From contig CBDCYN010000038.1 in NCBI GenBank assembly GCA_965224205.1, positions 62,001 through 126,000 on the forward strand: a DNA stretch of 64,000 nucleotides, written 5' to 3'. Source of the DNA: CBDCYN01 sp965224205. GTDB lineage: Bacteria > Planctomycetota > Phycisphaerae > Phycisphaerales > Phycisphaeraceae. This document shows positions 1-8,444 of the stretch, one piece after another; position 1 is the stretch's first letter; every line of letters begins with the position of its first letter. The position numbers and the translations under genes are program-made. Below the pieces are notes generated by a model. It searched no databases and was not told where the DNA came from. It worked only from the letters and a program-made list of their open reading frames with translations.

Positions 1-3000
1 CCGGCGACCGTGCCGCTGATCGTCGACGGGGATTTCGAGATCAGCGGCGATCAAGATCTCGGCATCGCGGCGGGTTTCGAGCTGACCCAGGACCGGACCG
101 TGACCGTCACCAACAGCGCCGATAGCGAGATCTCGGGCGTGATCAGCGGTGTGGGCGGGCTGGTCAAAGCCGGAGACGAGGCCCTGGAGCTTAGCGGGAT
201 CAACACCTATACGGGCGATACGTCGGTGACCGAAGGCACGCTCAACGTCTCCGGCTTAGTCGCCGGCGATGCGGTGGTCACCAGCGGCGGCACCCTGATC
301 GTGGGCGGTTCGATCGCCGGTGACACCACGGTCAACGGCGGCACCCTGGCGTTGGGCAGCGACGATCCGGACGCGCTGGGCGGAGCGTTGATCATTGAAT
401 CGGGTAACCTCGAAGCCGCGGACGCCCCGCGGACGATCACCGAGCCTTTAACGGTCAACGGAGATTTCGGGACCACCGGCAACCAGCCGCTGACGATTGA
501 AAGCGGTTTGGACGTCGGCGATGGCCTGGCGATAAACGCCGAGAATACCGGCGGCACACAGCTAGCTGGGGACGTCACGGGCACGGGCGGGTTGACCCTC
601 ACGGGTACCGGATCGCTGGAGCTTAGCGGTGAGAATACCTATCAGGGTGACACCGTCGTCAACGGCGCAACGCTGATTGTGACCAGCTCCATCCCGGGCG
701 ACGCGGTGATCAGCAGCGGCACCTTACAGGTCGACGGCTCCGTAGTGGGTGACACCACGGTCGCGGGCGGGACCTTGGCGTTCGGGGCCAACACGGACCC
801 CGTTAGCGGTCAGGAGGTGGCGGCTACGTTTGGCGGGACGATCACGATCGAATCGGGCAACCTCCAGGCCAACGGGGCCCCGCGGGCGGTGACCCAGCCC
901 CTGACCATCACCGGCGATTTTGGGTTCGATGGAAGCCAGCCAATCACGATCGCCAACGACCCGGCCGCGGCACCGGTGAACCTGGTGCTGACCGACGACC
1001 GGGCTATCACGGTAGAGGCGGCCACCAACGCCCAGATCGATCGCGTCATCGAGGGCGGCTTTGGCTTAACGAAGCTGGGGGACGGGGCCCTCACGTTGAC
1101 CGGTGTCAATACCTATACCGGCACGACGACGGTCAGCGCCGGGACGCTGGCGCTGGCGCCCTCGACAGACGGTCAGGCCCACGGCTCGATCCCGGGCGAT
1201 GTCCTGCTGGAGGATACCGGCACGCTGGCGATCAGCAGCGACGACGCGGTCGGGGGGTCGATCACGATCCTGGGGGGTAACTTTCAGGCGATTGGTGGGC
1301 CCAGGACGGTCACGAACCCGATCATTCTCAACGGGAACTTCGGGGTAACAGGGGACGAGGACCTGAACCTCGCTAGCAACCTGACCCTCAACGGCAACCG
1401 TACCGTAACCGTGGACAGCACCGCCAACACGGAGTTTTCCGGCGTGCTAAGCGGTAGCGGGGGGTTGATCAAGGCGGGCAACGGGTCGCTGGTGCTCAGT
1501 AACACGAACACGTATACGAACGATACCGTGGTCAACGCGGGGACGTTGATCGTCAGCGGCGCGATCGCCGGCGACGCGCTGGTGACCAACTTTGCAACCC
1601 TTGCCGGGCGGGACGGGACGATCGGCGGCAGCGTTCACAGCACGGGCGGCGTGCTCGACGCCGGGGTGGGGTTCGCCATCAATGACACGGGCGCGGCGGC
1701 GGGCACGGTGGGCACGTTGAACGTCAACGGCGATCTAACGCTAGATAGCCAGTCTTTCATGGTTGTGGATATCGTTTCCAACAACGAACACGACGTCTAT
1801 GACGTAACCGGCCAGGCGGATCTCGGTGGGACCCTTTTTGTCAGGCCCGCAGCGGGCTACTCGCCGAGGAACCCCGACGCGTTCACGATCATCACCGCGG
1901 ATGGAGGGGTCAGCGGAGAGTTTGATGATCAGCAGGTCTCGCCCCCGATTTTTGACGTCGACGTCTCCGTTGATGGCGATCGCGTGATCGTTTCGGTCTT
2001 GGGGGTCCCGTACGCAGCGACCGCTGCGTCGCCGAACCAGCGAGCGGTGGCGAGGGTGCTCGATGCGGCCCGGCCCACCGCGGAAGGTGACCAGTTGGAC
2101 GTCATCGATGCCCTGGATCAATTGAGCGATCCCCAGCTGCGGCTGGCGCTAGACCATATGGTCCCCGAGGAGCTGGGCGCGGTCTCGAGCGTGAGCTTTA
2201 ACGCGACGTCGCTGCACACGGGCAATATCGCCAGCCGGCTAGCGGAGGTGCGGCAGGGGTTCTCGGGCTCGAGTGGGCGCAACGTCCGCCTGGCCAGCGT
2301 CGGGAACGACCCCCAGCAGGACTTGGCGTTCATCGCCCTGGCTCAGAACGAGGGGATTTATGAGGGCTACGACGATGACCATGACGACTATGGGGACGAT
2401 GCGTTCTACCCCCCTGCCCAGCACCATGACGACGGGGACGCGTTTAATTTCTTCGTCGCTGGGGCCGGGACGTTCGGTAACGTCGACAGCAGCCCGGACC
2501 AGCGCGGGTACAACTTCTTCGCTGGCCAGTTCACGATCGGGGCCGATCAGCGGCTAAACAAGCATATGGTCGGCGGGGTGATGCTCGGGTACGACCACTC
2601 GAAAGTGGACGTCGACCGAGACGGCGGGGATCTCGATATCAACAGCGTGCGGTTCGGGCTATACAGCTCTGTATTCGGGAAACTGGGTCGCGGGACGGTG
2701 TTCCTTAACGGGTTCATCGGGGGTGGGTATCATGCCTACGATTTCGAACGCAGGATTTTCGTGGGCGGACTCAACCGCACGGCAGAGGCGGACACCGACG
2801 GCTTCCAGCTCGATGCGTCGTTCGACCTGGGCGTGAGCCTGCCGGTACGGGATACACGGTGGAGCGTAAGCCCGATTGTGTCCGTGCTTTACAGCCGGCT
2901 GGCCATCGACAGCTATACGGAATCGGGCGCCGGGTCGCTGAACCTGGACGTCGATGACCAGACTGCGCATTCGCTACGCACCCGGGCCGGGGCGCGGCTG

Positions 3001-3291
3001 GCGGGTCAGTACCAGATCGGCGACACGGTGGTGATCCCGCAATTACGGGCGATGTACCAGAACGAGGCCGAGGACCAGAGCCGCTCCGTGACCGCCCGTT
3101 TCGCGGGTGGGGCTGGGGGGTCGTTTGGGTTCGAGACAACCGACATCGGGCAGCACTCAGCGATCCTTGGTGCCGGCGTGACGGTCGTCACCCAAGACAG
3201 CCTCAGCTGGTACGTCGACTACAGCACCGAACTGGGGCGGGCGGAGTATCTGGCTCATAATATCCGCGTCGGGTTGGAAGTGAGGTTTTAG
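1..3291 (+). CDS. Autotransporter with beta-strand passenger repeats (5' partial)
   Basis: This is the C-terminal 1096 or so codons of a type V secreted autotransporter; the frame is open to the window edge, so the true start and signal peptide lie upstream. The passenger carries at least four autotransporter-associated beta-strand repeats of the form GGL.K.G.G.L.LSG.NTYTG.T.V..GTL, near residues 50, 195, 355 and 490 counted from position 10, which predict a right-handed beta-helix. A flexible Asp/His-rich stretch (nt 2353-2455) separates it from an outer-membrane beta-barrel of about 280 residues that ends in the terminal Phe (VGLEVRF) typical of outer-membrane proteins. The passenger probably acts at the cell surface as an adhesin or matrix protein; no enzyme motif is visible. 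Family assignment is firm, function is not. Confidence 0.9.
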   Translation, partial: PATVPLIVDGDFEISGDQDLGIAAGFELTQDRTVTVTNSADSEISGVISGVGGLVKAGDEALELSGINTYTGDTSVTEGTLNVSGLVAGDAVVTSGGTLIVGGSIAGDTTVNGGTLALGSDDPDALGGALIIESGNLEAADAPRTITEPLTVNGDFGTTGNQPLTIESGLDVGDGLAINAENTGGTQLAGDVTGTGGLTLTGTGSLELSGENTYQGDTVVNGATLIVTSSIPGDAVISSGTLQVDGSVVGDTTVAGGTLAFGANTDPVSGQEVAATFGGTITIESGNLQANGAPRAVTQPLTITGDFGFDGSQPITIANDPAAAPVNLVLTDDRAITVEAATNAQIDRVIEGGFGLTKLGDGALTLTGVNTYTGTTTVSAGTLALAPSTDGQAHGSIPGDVLLEDTGTLAISSDDAVGGSITILGGNFQAIGGPRTVTNPIILNGNFGVTGDEDLNLASNLTLNGNRTVTVDSTANTEFSGVLSGSGGLIKAGNGSLVLSNTNTYTNDTVVNAGTLIVSGAIAGDALVTNFATLAGRDGTIGGSVHSTGGVLDAGVGFAINDTGAAAGTVGTLNVNGDLTLDSQSFMVVDIVSNNEHDVYDVTGQADLGGTLFVRPAAGYSPRNPDAFTIITADGGVSGEFDDQQVSPPIFDVDVSVDGDRVIVSVLGVPYAATAASPNQRAVARVLDAARPTAEGDQLDVIDALDQLSDPQLRLALDHMVPEELGAVSSVSFNATSLHTGNIASRLAEVRQGFSGSSGRNVRLASVGNDPQQDLAFIALAQNEGIYEGYDDDHDDYGDDAFYPPAQHHDDGDAFNFFVAGAGTFGNVDSSPDQRGYNFFAGQFTIGADQRLNKHMVGGVMLGYDHSKVDVDRDGGDLDINSVRFGLYSSVFGKLGRGTVFLNGFIGGGYHAYDFERRIFVGGLNRTAEADTDGFQLDASFDLGVSLPVRDTRWSVSPIVSVLYSRLAIDSYTESGAGSLNLDVDDQTAHSLRTRAGARLAGQYQIGDTVVIPQLRAMYQNEAEDQSRSVTARFAGGAGGSFGFETTDIGQHSAILGAGVTVVTQDSLSWYVDYSTELGRAEYLAHNIRVGLEVRF

Positions 3292-3705
3292 ACCCTATCG
3301 GAAAACTCGTTTTGGAGGTCCATGGGTGTGCCACGAACCCGCTGATTTAGGGCATGCTCATCCCACCACGGCGTGATGGACGTAGCCCCCGTCCCGGTCA
3401 CTGCTCCAAAGTTGGTTGACCTTCACGCATTGATAGGGCGATCTCGTTTGGAATACGGTTGAAGAATGCGGTGACACCAATCAAATCTCGTCGATGACCG
3501 TTTTGTCTGGCTCAGCGGGCCACGCACGAGTCTTCAAATCCCAATCAGATCGCCCTGACGGATCGACCTCTAGGCTTTTTTAGACTTGATTTTTTCATCA
3601 CTGGCGACTATAAATATCGGGACTGGCTCTTCACAACATGACGTAAATGTGCACAGAAAGTCATGCGAAGTCGATTTGGTGATTGAGATATCCCCGAGGG
3701 CTGGA
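3292..3705. other. Intergenic region, no gene seen
   Basis: This 414-base stretch lies between the autotransporter stop and the end of the convergent PilZ gene. Short open frames exist, but none has a ribosome-binding site or recognisable protein features. No strong hairpin with a T-run was found, although T-rich patches occur near 3575-3597. Confidence 0.5.
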
Positions 3706-4086
3706 TTACCGGGGCAGGCTAAACCCACCGAGCACGCAACGGCAGCGCACACGAAACCACCCGTTGTCGAGGTTCTTGCACTCAAGAACCTCACACAGCA
3801 CAGGCGGCAGGCCATCGATGGTAGCAAAGACGAGTCGTTCACCGGGCTCGATCCATTGTTGGCAACGCAACGCTACCCCGCCACGAGATATGTCGAGGAT
3901 CTGAGCGTTGGGGATGCTCGTTCCGGGGTTTTCGTGGTCGATGCGGATCAGCCCAGGCGGAGCGATCCGTGGATGAGCGCGGCGCTCGCTAACCGATACT
4001 CGTCGTTTCCACAACACGCCGTATAGACTCCTTGGAGAGAGCTGTGAGAATAAGGTGAAGGCAAACCCCGCCGATTTTGGCCCCAC
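3706..4086 (-). CDS. PilZ-domain protein
   Basis: A stand-alone protein of up to 126 residues. The PilZ signature for cyclic di-GMP binding is visible: an RxxxR element (within SERRAHPRI, about residues 34-42) followed about 25 residues later by a D-x-S-x-x-G element (DISRGGVAL). Family members bind the second messenger and pass the signal to partners controlling motility, adhesion or exopolysaccharide. There is no other domain, signal peptide or membrane segment. The first 30 residues are outside the domain and the start is uncertain, because no clear Shine-Dalgarno sequence precedes the ATG. It is convergent with the upstream autotransporter and divergent from the dockerin/beta-helix gene, so it seems to be a single-gene unit. 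Confidence 0.75.
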   Translation of the reverse strand: MGPKSAGFAFTLFSQLSPRSLYGVLWKRRVSVSERRAHPRIAPPGLIRIDHENPGTSIPNAQILDISRGGVALRCQQWIEPGERLVFATIDGLPPVLCEVLECKNLDNGWFRVRCRCVLGGFSLPR

Positions 4087-4556
4087 GGGTGCCCACTGTT
4101 TCCCCTAGTTGAGCCGCCTGGACCGGCTCATGATGATTTATCGACACTCCCAATAGGCGGCATGACCGATCCGGGGAAATACTCAACCGGTATCTTGTTA
4201 GCGACCGGAGCGCCGGAGTCTGGACGGACCTGATCGACGGTTGATCTTACGATCCAGGATGGCAAGCCAAACACGACTCATGAGCCAATCGTGGGGTGAC
4301 AGTCTAGCGGCTGATTCATGGTGAAGCCCGGTCACAGCGGTGATGCGGAATCGTCAACAGAAAACTGCTCACGAAAAGATGGGTCGTGTCGGTTGAGCCT
4401 GATTTAATAGCTGGTCAAACACTACCGGGCAGGAAACTTACGCATCATGATGGCGTCCATGGGTCCCTAATTATATTTTTATCGGAGGGTCGAGCCCCAC
4501 TCAGTGATCGTTTCATCTAACCCACCTGATCGATATTTGTCGCGGAGAAGAACGAA
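4087..4556. other. Intergenic region with AT-rich promoter-like patch
   Basis: This 470-base gap separates the divergent PilZ and beta-helix genes. No coding potential was recognised. An AT-rich patch around 4468-4484 followed by a purine-rich leader (GGAGAAG, 4543-4549) is the likely promoter and ribosome-binding region of the beta-helix gene; no exact -35/-10 pair can be assigned. Confidence 0.4.
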
Positions 4557-6662
4557 ATGTCCCATCCACCTGTAATGCGCTGTGAGCGGTATGCCTACTG
4601 GTTTCTGATTGTGTGTCTAGCCCTGTGGCTGGTCCCGGTGGCGGCCGCGGATCTGATTAAGGGTGACTTTAACCAAGACGGTGGATTCAACCAAGACGAC
4701 CTCGCGGCGTTTGCCCAAGCGTATTACGACGGAGACCAGTACCGCCAGGAGGCAGGCCTTTCATCGGACGACCTGCTGACCCTCGGAGACTTCAACGGGG
4801 ACGGGGTTTTCGACCGGCTCGACGCCCGAGCCTTCCGGGTGGCCTTAATCAACCAGGCCATCGATCAGGTTCCCGCCGCGGCCGATTTCAATGAGGACGG
4901 ACAGGTGGACAGTACGGATAATCAGGCTTTCCGCCGCGCCAAGATCGATGCCCGCCGGTCCACGGCGATAGCTTACCAGCAGGAGATGAGCAGCGTTCGG
5001 TCCTCGGTCAAGTTGGCGCGTCAAACCCGCCGCAACTCAAAATCGGACAAGACCGATCCGCCTCAGGACGACGGGCCAGACGCCCCCACCGACGATTCGT
5101 CCGAAACCAATAACACCGATGACACGACAGCCGATGATCCCACCCCGCCCGATACGCAGACCGAGTCTGATGACACAACTTCTACAACGTCGGACCCGGT
5201 CGAATTCCAACCCGGGTACGACGGTCAAAAGATCGGCGAGCTCGACGAGAGCGGATGGACCGTCCTGGCGCCGTCCGGTGACGGCTTGACGGTCTACGTG
5301 AGCAATTCGCAAGGCGATGATGAGAACTCCGGCTTGTCACCCGAGACCCCGGTCCAGAGCCTCGGCAAGGGGTACGATCTGATGCGTGACGGCTTCCCGG
5401 ACCGGCTGTTGCTCAAGCGGGGTGACGTGTGGACTCAGCCTTTTGACAGTTGGTGGATGAAAAGCGGTCGCGGGATCGACGAGCCGATGATCATCGCCAG
5501 CTATGGGTCGGGCTCGCGGCCTCAGATCAGGCCAGGCACCAGGAATATGACGTTGGGATTCACCACCAAAAATCATGCGGTAGGGATCCATCACCTCGCT
5601 GTCGTCGGGTTGGACTTCTACGCCGATCAGCGTGACCCCCAGTCTCCGACCTTCAACAGCACTGCGACCGCCACCACGCCGATGGGGCTGTGGGTGCTCA
5701 GCACCGGCAGCAACATCCTGATCGAAGACTGCCGGTTTCGTTTCTTTAAGGACAACCTGCTGGTGATGCGCCCCAATAATCTCGAAACAGATCTACCCCT
5801 TCAAAATATCCGTGTGCGACGCAACGTGATCACCGATTCGTATTCAACTCAGAGCCACTCCCAGGGTATGTTCGCGCGGCGGGTGACGGACCTGCTGGTT
5901 GAGGAAAACGTCTGCGACCACAACGGGTGGCACGGGTCCGTCAACGGCGCCGAACCGACGGTGTTCAATCACAACATCTATCTCGTCGAGTGCACGCGAG
6001 CCACCGTGCGTGCCAATATCCTCACCCGCGGGTCGCTGTTGGGGTTGAAAATCGCCAGCGATCAGACACTGGGGTTCGAAGGTTTGGAGATCCATAACAA
6101 CCTGATCATCAATAATGCGCTGGGCATCGCGGTGAGTGGCAATAACCAGTTGGAATTCACCACCAAGGACCTGTTGATTCATAAAAACGTATGTGACGGT
6201 TTGGGCCGGGTAATCAACGGCACCTTAAACTCAGTCGGATTGGTGGTCAGGAGCGTGGACCGAGCCGTGATCAAGGATAATTACTTTATGCACCGGCCGT
6301 TCGAGAAAGGCAACCCCGCGATCATCGTCGAAGACCTGCCGCACAAGAACGTGGAGGTCCACCTCAACGTCGTCCACGATTGGCCGATGCTGTCGAATCT
6401 ACCCCTGATCTATAATGAAGACGCACTGAACCCGGACGTCCAGGTTGAGAGCAACATGATCGAGCTCGAGCCCAGCCAGTACTTCGATGCGTCACGGACG
6501 GTCGCTAGCTACAACGCGGCCCTGGGCAACCCGCCGACGCTCGAGGCATTCATAGCCGAAGCGGTTCAACAGTCCTCCGATCGTTGGATAACGCTCTACA
6601 CCGCCCCAGCGGTGGTGCAATATCTCAAGAGCGGGTTCACCATGATCCCTGATTTTGATTGA
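4557..6662 (+). CDS. Secreted dockerin-like / parallel beta-helix protein
   Basis: A 701-residue exported protein. An N-terminal signal peptide with core WFLIVCLALWLVPVAAA is followed by three Ca-binding loops of dockerin/EF-hand type (GDFNQDGGFNQDD, GDFNGDGVFDRLD, ADFNEDGQVDSTD, residues about 36-125). A Thr/Asp/Pro-rich linker covers about residues 160-220. From about residue 245 there is a pectate-lyase-like right-handed beta-helix, with repeated short strands of the type NILIEDCRF, NIRVRRNVI and LLVEENVCDHN. Such proteins commonly bind or cleave polysaccharides, and the dockerin-like part may anchor it to a scaffold. No catalytic triad could be assigned. The start is supported by GGAG 9-10 bases upstream. 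It converges on folE2 with a gap of only 14 bases. Confidence 0.8.
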   Translation: MSHPPVMRCERYAYWFLIVCLALWLVPVAAADLIKGDFNQDGGFNQDDLAAFAQAYYDGDQYRQEAGLSSDDLLTLGDFNGDGVFDRLDARAFRVALINQAIDQVPAAADFNEDGQVDSTDNQAFRRAKIDARRSTAIAYQQEMSSVRSSVKLARQTRRNSKSDKTDPPQDDGPDAPTDDSSETNNTDDTTADDPTPPDTQTESDDTTSTTSDPVEFQPGYDGQKIGELDESGWTVLAPSGDGLTVYVSNSQGDDENSGLSPETPVQSLGKGYDLMRDGFPDRLLLKRGDVWTQPFDSWWMKSGRGIDEPMIIASYGSGSRPQIRPGTRNMTLGFTTKNHAVGIHHLAVVGLDFYADQRDPQSPTFNSTATATTPMGLWVLSTGSNILIEDCRFRFFKDNLLVMRPNNLETDLPLQNIRVRRNVITDSYSTQSHSQGMFARRVTDLLVEENVCDHNGWHGSVNGAEPTVFNHNIYLVECTRATVRANILTRGSLLGLKIASDQTLGFEGLEIHNNLIINNALGIAVSGNNQLEFTTKDLLIHKNVCDGLGRVINGTLNSVGLVVRSVDRAVIKDNYFMHRPFEKGNPAIIVEDLPHKNVEVHLNVVHDWPMLSNLPLIYNEDALNPDVQVESNMIELEPSQYFDASRTVASYNAALGNPPTLEAFIAEAVQQSSDRWITLYTAPAVVQYLKSGFTMIPDFD

Positions 6663-6676
6663 CAGACCGGCCGGGG

Positions 6677-7498
6677 TTACCCCCGCTTGTCCTTCTCGAT
6701 AAACGCGTACGCGTTATGGTTGTGGATCGACTCGAAGTTCTCGCTGGTGACCTGGTACCACGCGATGCGGTCTTCGTGGTCGAGGCTCAGTGACAGGTCA
6801 CGCACGATGTCCTCGACGAACTTCGGATTGTCGTACGCGGCCTCGGTGACGTACTTCTCATCGGGCCGCTTGAGCACCGCGTACACCGGGCAGCTGGCGG
6901 CCTGCTCGACCATATCGAATAGCTCCTCGATCCACATCGACTGGCCGTGGGAGAACCGCACGCGCACCTGCATCTCGCAACGCTGGTTGTGGGCCCCGTA
7001 CCGGGCGATCTCCTTGGAGCAGGGGCACAGACTCGTGGCCGGGACCTTGATCCCCAGCACGAAGTCATCCGCCCCGTTGCAGGTGCACTCGAAGGTGACC
7101 TGGATGTCGAGCATCCCGTCGGCCTTGGTGACCGGGGCTTTCTTGTGGATAAAGTAGGGGAACGCCAGCTCGAGGTGGGCCTCGGCGGCTTCGAGGCGGT
7201 CGCGCATGTCGTGGCAGACGCTCATGACCTGGTCGGAGCGGATCTCCCCGTGGTGGCGGTTGAGCACCTCCAGAAACCGGCTCATGTGCGTGCCCTTCTG
7301 GTAGTGCGGCAGGCCCACGTACATGTTCACATGCGCTACCGTGTGCTGCTGGCCCCCGGTGGCTGGGCAGTGGAGCGTGATCGGGTAGGTGATGTTTTTG
7401 ACCCCGACCTTATCGATCGGCACCCGGCGCGTGTCCACGCTAGCCTGGACGTCGGGGATCGGTCGGACCACTTTGGATTCCAAGTGGGTGGGTGTCAT
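6677..7498 (-). CDS. folE2: GTP cyclohydrolase I, FolE2 type
   Basis: A 273-residue protein matching the COG1469 family (FolE2/MptA), which converts GTP to 7,8-dihydroneopterin triphosphate, the first step of folate synthesis, in the cytoplasm. The conserved cysteine motif SLCPCSKEIA lies at residues 156-165, preceded by the family pattern (D)VQ.SVDTR near residues 16-24. The length is normal for the family. FolE2 does not require zinc strictly, unlike FolE, and in many bacteria is expressed under zinc limitation under Zur control. No Zur box could be identified here, but the divergently placed neighbour encodes a Cys/His-rich exported protein, so a metal link is possible (inference). Confidence 0.93.
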   Translation of the reverse strand: MTPTHLESKVVRPIPDVQASVDTRRVPIDKVGVKNITYPITLHCPATGGQQHTVAHVNMYVGLPHYQKGTHMSRFLEVLNRHHGEIRSDQVMSVCHDMRDRLEAAEAHLELAFPYFIHKKAPVTKADGMLDIQVTFECTCNGADDFVLGIKVPATSLCPCSKEIARYGAHNQRCEMQVRVRFSHGQSMWIEELFDMVEQAASCPVYAVLKRPDEKYVTEAAYDNPKFVEDIVRDLSLSLDHEDRIAWYQVTSENFESIHNHNAYAFIEKDKRG

Positions 7499-7908
7499 GA
7501 TAATTCCTTTATCGCGCGGTAAGTATGGGATCTATCCCCGATTGATAGTAGGAGACCCTTTGCTGCGAAGCAATCCGCGCGTAACACGCATCACATATCA
7601 GAGTACCGTGTCGAGTATGCGTTGGACACCGAAGGTTTCCCCGCCGCGTACACGATTCACGCCGTATTTTCATCTGGGATCGGTATAAATGACTTCAGCG
7701 GGTCTAACATAGAGACTCCTCTGGATGCCTCGGCCCATGATGGGCTATCGCACCGGTTCGAGAAGTTTAAACCCGGTCCCGTAAAAAGGGAGGACGCGAC
7801 CGTCCGCGACGTGAGCCGAGATGAAAGAGGCTCGATGGACTTGCCTAAGACGTTCTGAGGCGATTTAATATAGAAGTTTACTATCCTCTAATCAAAGGAG
7901 TCCTTCCG
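7499..7908. other. Intergenic region between folE2 and the Cys/His-rich gene
   Basis: A 410-base divergent gap. It contains one copy of the dispersed motif ending in TATAAA (7667-7689) and, close to the downstream gene, an AT-rich stretch (7864-7891) followed by AAAGGAG. No RNA gene or riboswitch fold was recognised, and the short frames here look spurious. Confidence 0.45.
7667..7689 (+). repeat. Dispersed intergenic motif, copy A (TTTCATCTG...GTATAAA)
   Basis: TTTTCATCTGGGATCGG is followed directly by TATAAA. The same core occurs upstream of the GT4 gene (57296-57319) and, in part, at 57206-57228, 13196-13215 (minus strand), 23998-24024 (minus strand) and 14960-14980. It may be a promoter of a particular sigma factor or a small dispersed repeat. 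No gene starts immediately after this copy. Confidence 0.45.
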
Positions 7909-8142
7909 ATGAAAATGAAGTTGATGGCGATGATGACGATTGCGGTGATGGGCATGTGGGCCACCACGACCTGGGCGGATGGCGGGTCTGACTGCTGCGG
8001 CGAGGGAGACTCTTGCTGCAAGAAAGTAGAACAGGAGACCCCCACGTGCTGTGAAGGCGAGGAAAACCCCGGCGAAGGCGACTGCTGCAAGTCCAGCAGC
8101 GGTCATGACCACTCACACGATGAGGACCATTCGCACGGGTAA
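7909..8142 (+). CDS. Small exported Cys/His-rich protein, putative metal binder
   Basis: A 77-residue protein. The N-terminal 23 residues form a Met-rich signal peptide ending in TTTWA. The mature part has four CC pairs (DCCGEG, SCCKK, TCCEG, DCCKS) among acidic residues, and a His-rich tail HDHSHDEDHSHG. Paired cysteines and clustered histidines are typical of zinc, copper or nickel binding, although four CC pairs could instead form disulphides outside the cytoplasm. The start is well supported by AAAGGAG (7894-7900), 8 bases before the ATG, and a strong terminator follows. It resembles no named family known to me; it is best called a metallothionein-like exported protein by composition only. 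Confidence 0.75.
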   Translation: MKMKLMAMMTIAVMGMWATTTWADGGSDCCGEGDSCCKKVEQETPTCCEGEENPGEGDCCKSSSGHDHSHDEDHSHG

Positions 8143-8202
8143 ACCGTAAACCAGGATGCGTCGGACGGACACCGCCCGTCAACCCTGGGCGAAACTAAAT
8201 AC

Positions 8203-8242
8203 AACGGCCGCCTCGCGATAAGCAAGGCGGCCGTTTGTTTTT
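8203..8242 (+). terminator. Rho-independent terminator
   Basis: A perfect 11-base stem (AACGGCCGCCT at 8203-8213 pairing with AGGCGGCCGTT at 8225-8235) with an 11-base loop is followed by TTTGTTTTT. It lies 60 bases after the Cys/His-rich gene and fits its 3' end. Confidence 0.9.
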
Positions 8243-8444
8243 CACAGGTCTAGGCCGAGGCTAGCTCGTGTAGGAAGCGGTTCCTTAAGGACGGCCCCTC
8301 ACGAAGATCCGAGCATTACCACTGGCCTACCGGTCCACCACCCGGATCTCGTTCATGACCACGGTGATCGGTATTCATGGACACGATCGACACCGCAGGC
8401 AAGCCTCAGCCCCGGTCCGGCCCGTCAAGGGTCGGGCGTCTTAA

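Noticed and set aside
3586..4026. 146-codon frame on the plus strand
   Set aside because: It is opposite to the PilZ gene, whose RxxxR and DxSxxG motifs settle the coding strand.
8400..8444. Hairpin after the FG-GAP gene
   Set aside because: The stem is only about 5 pairs and no T-run follows on the minus strand.
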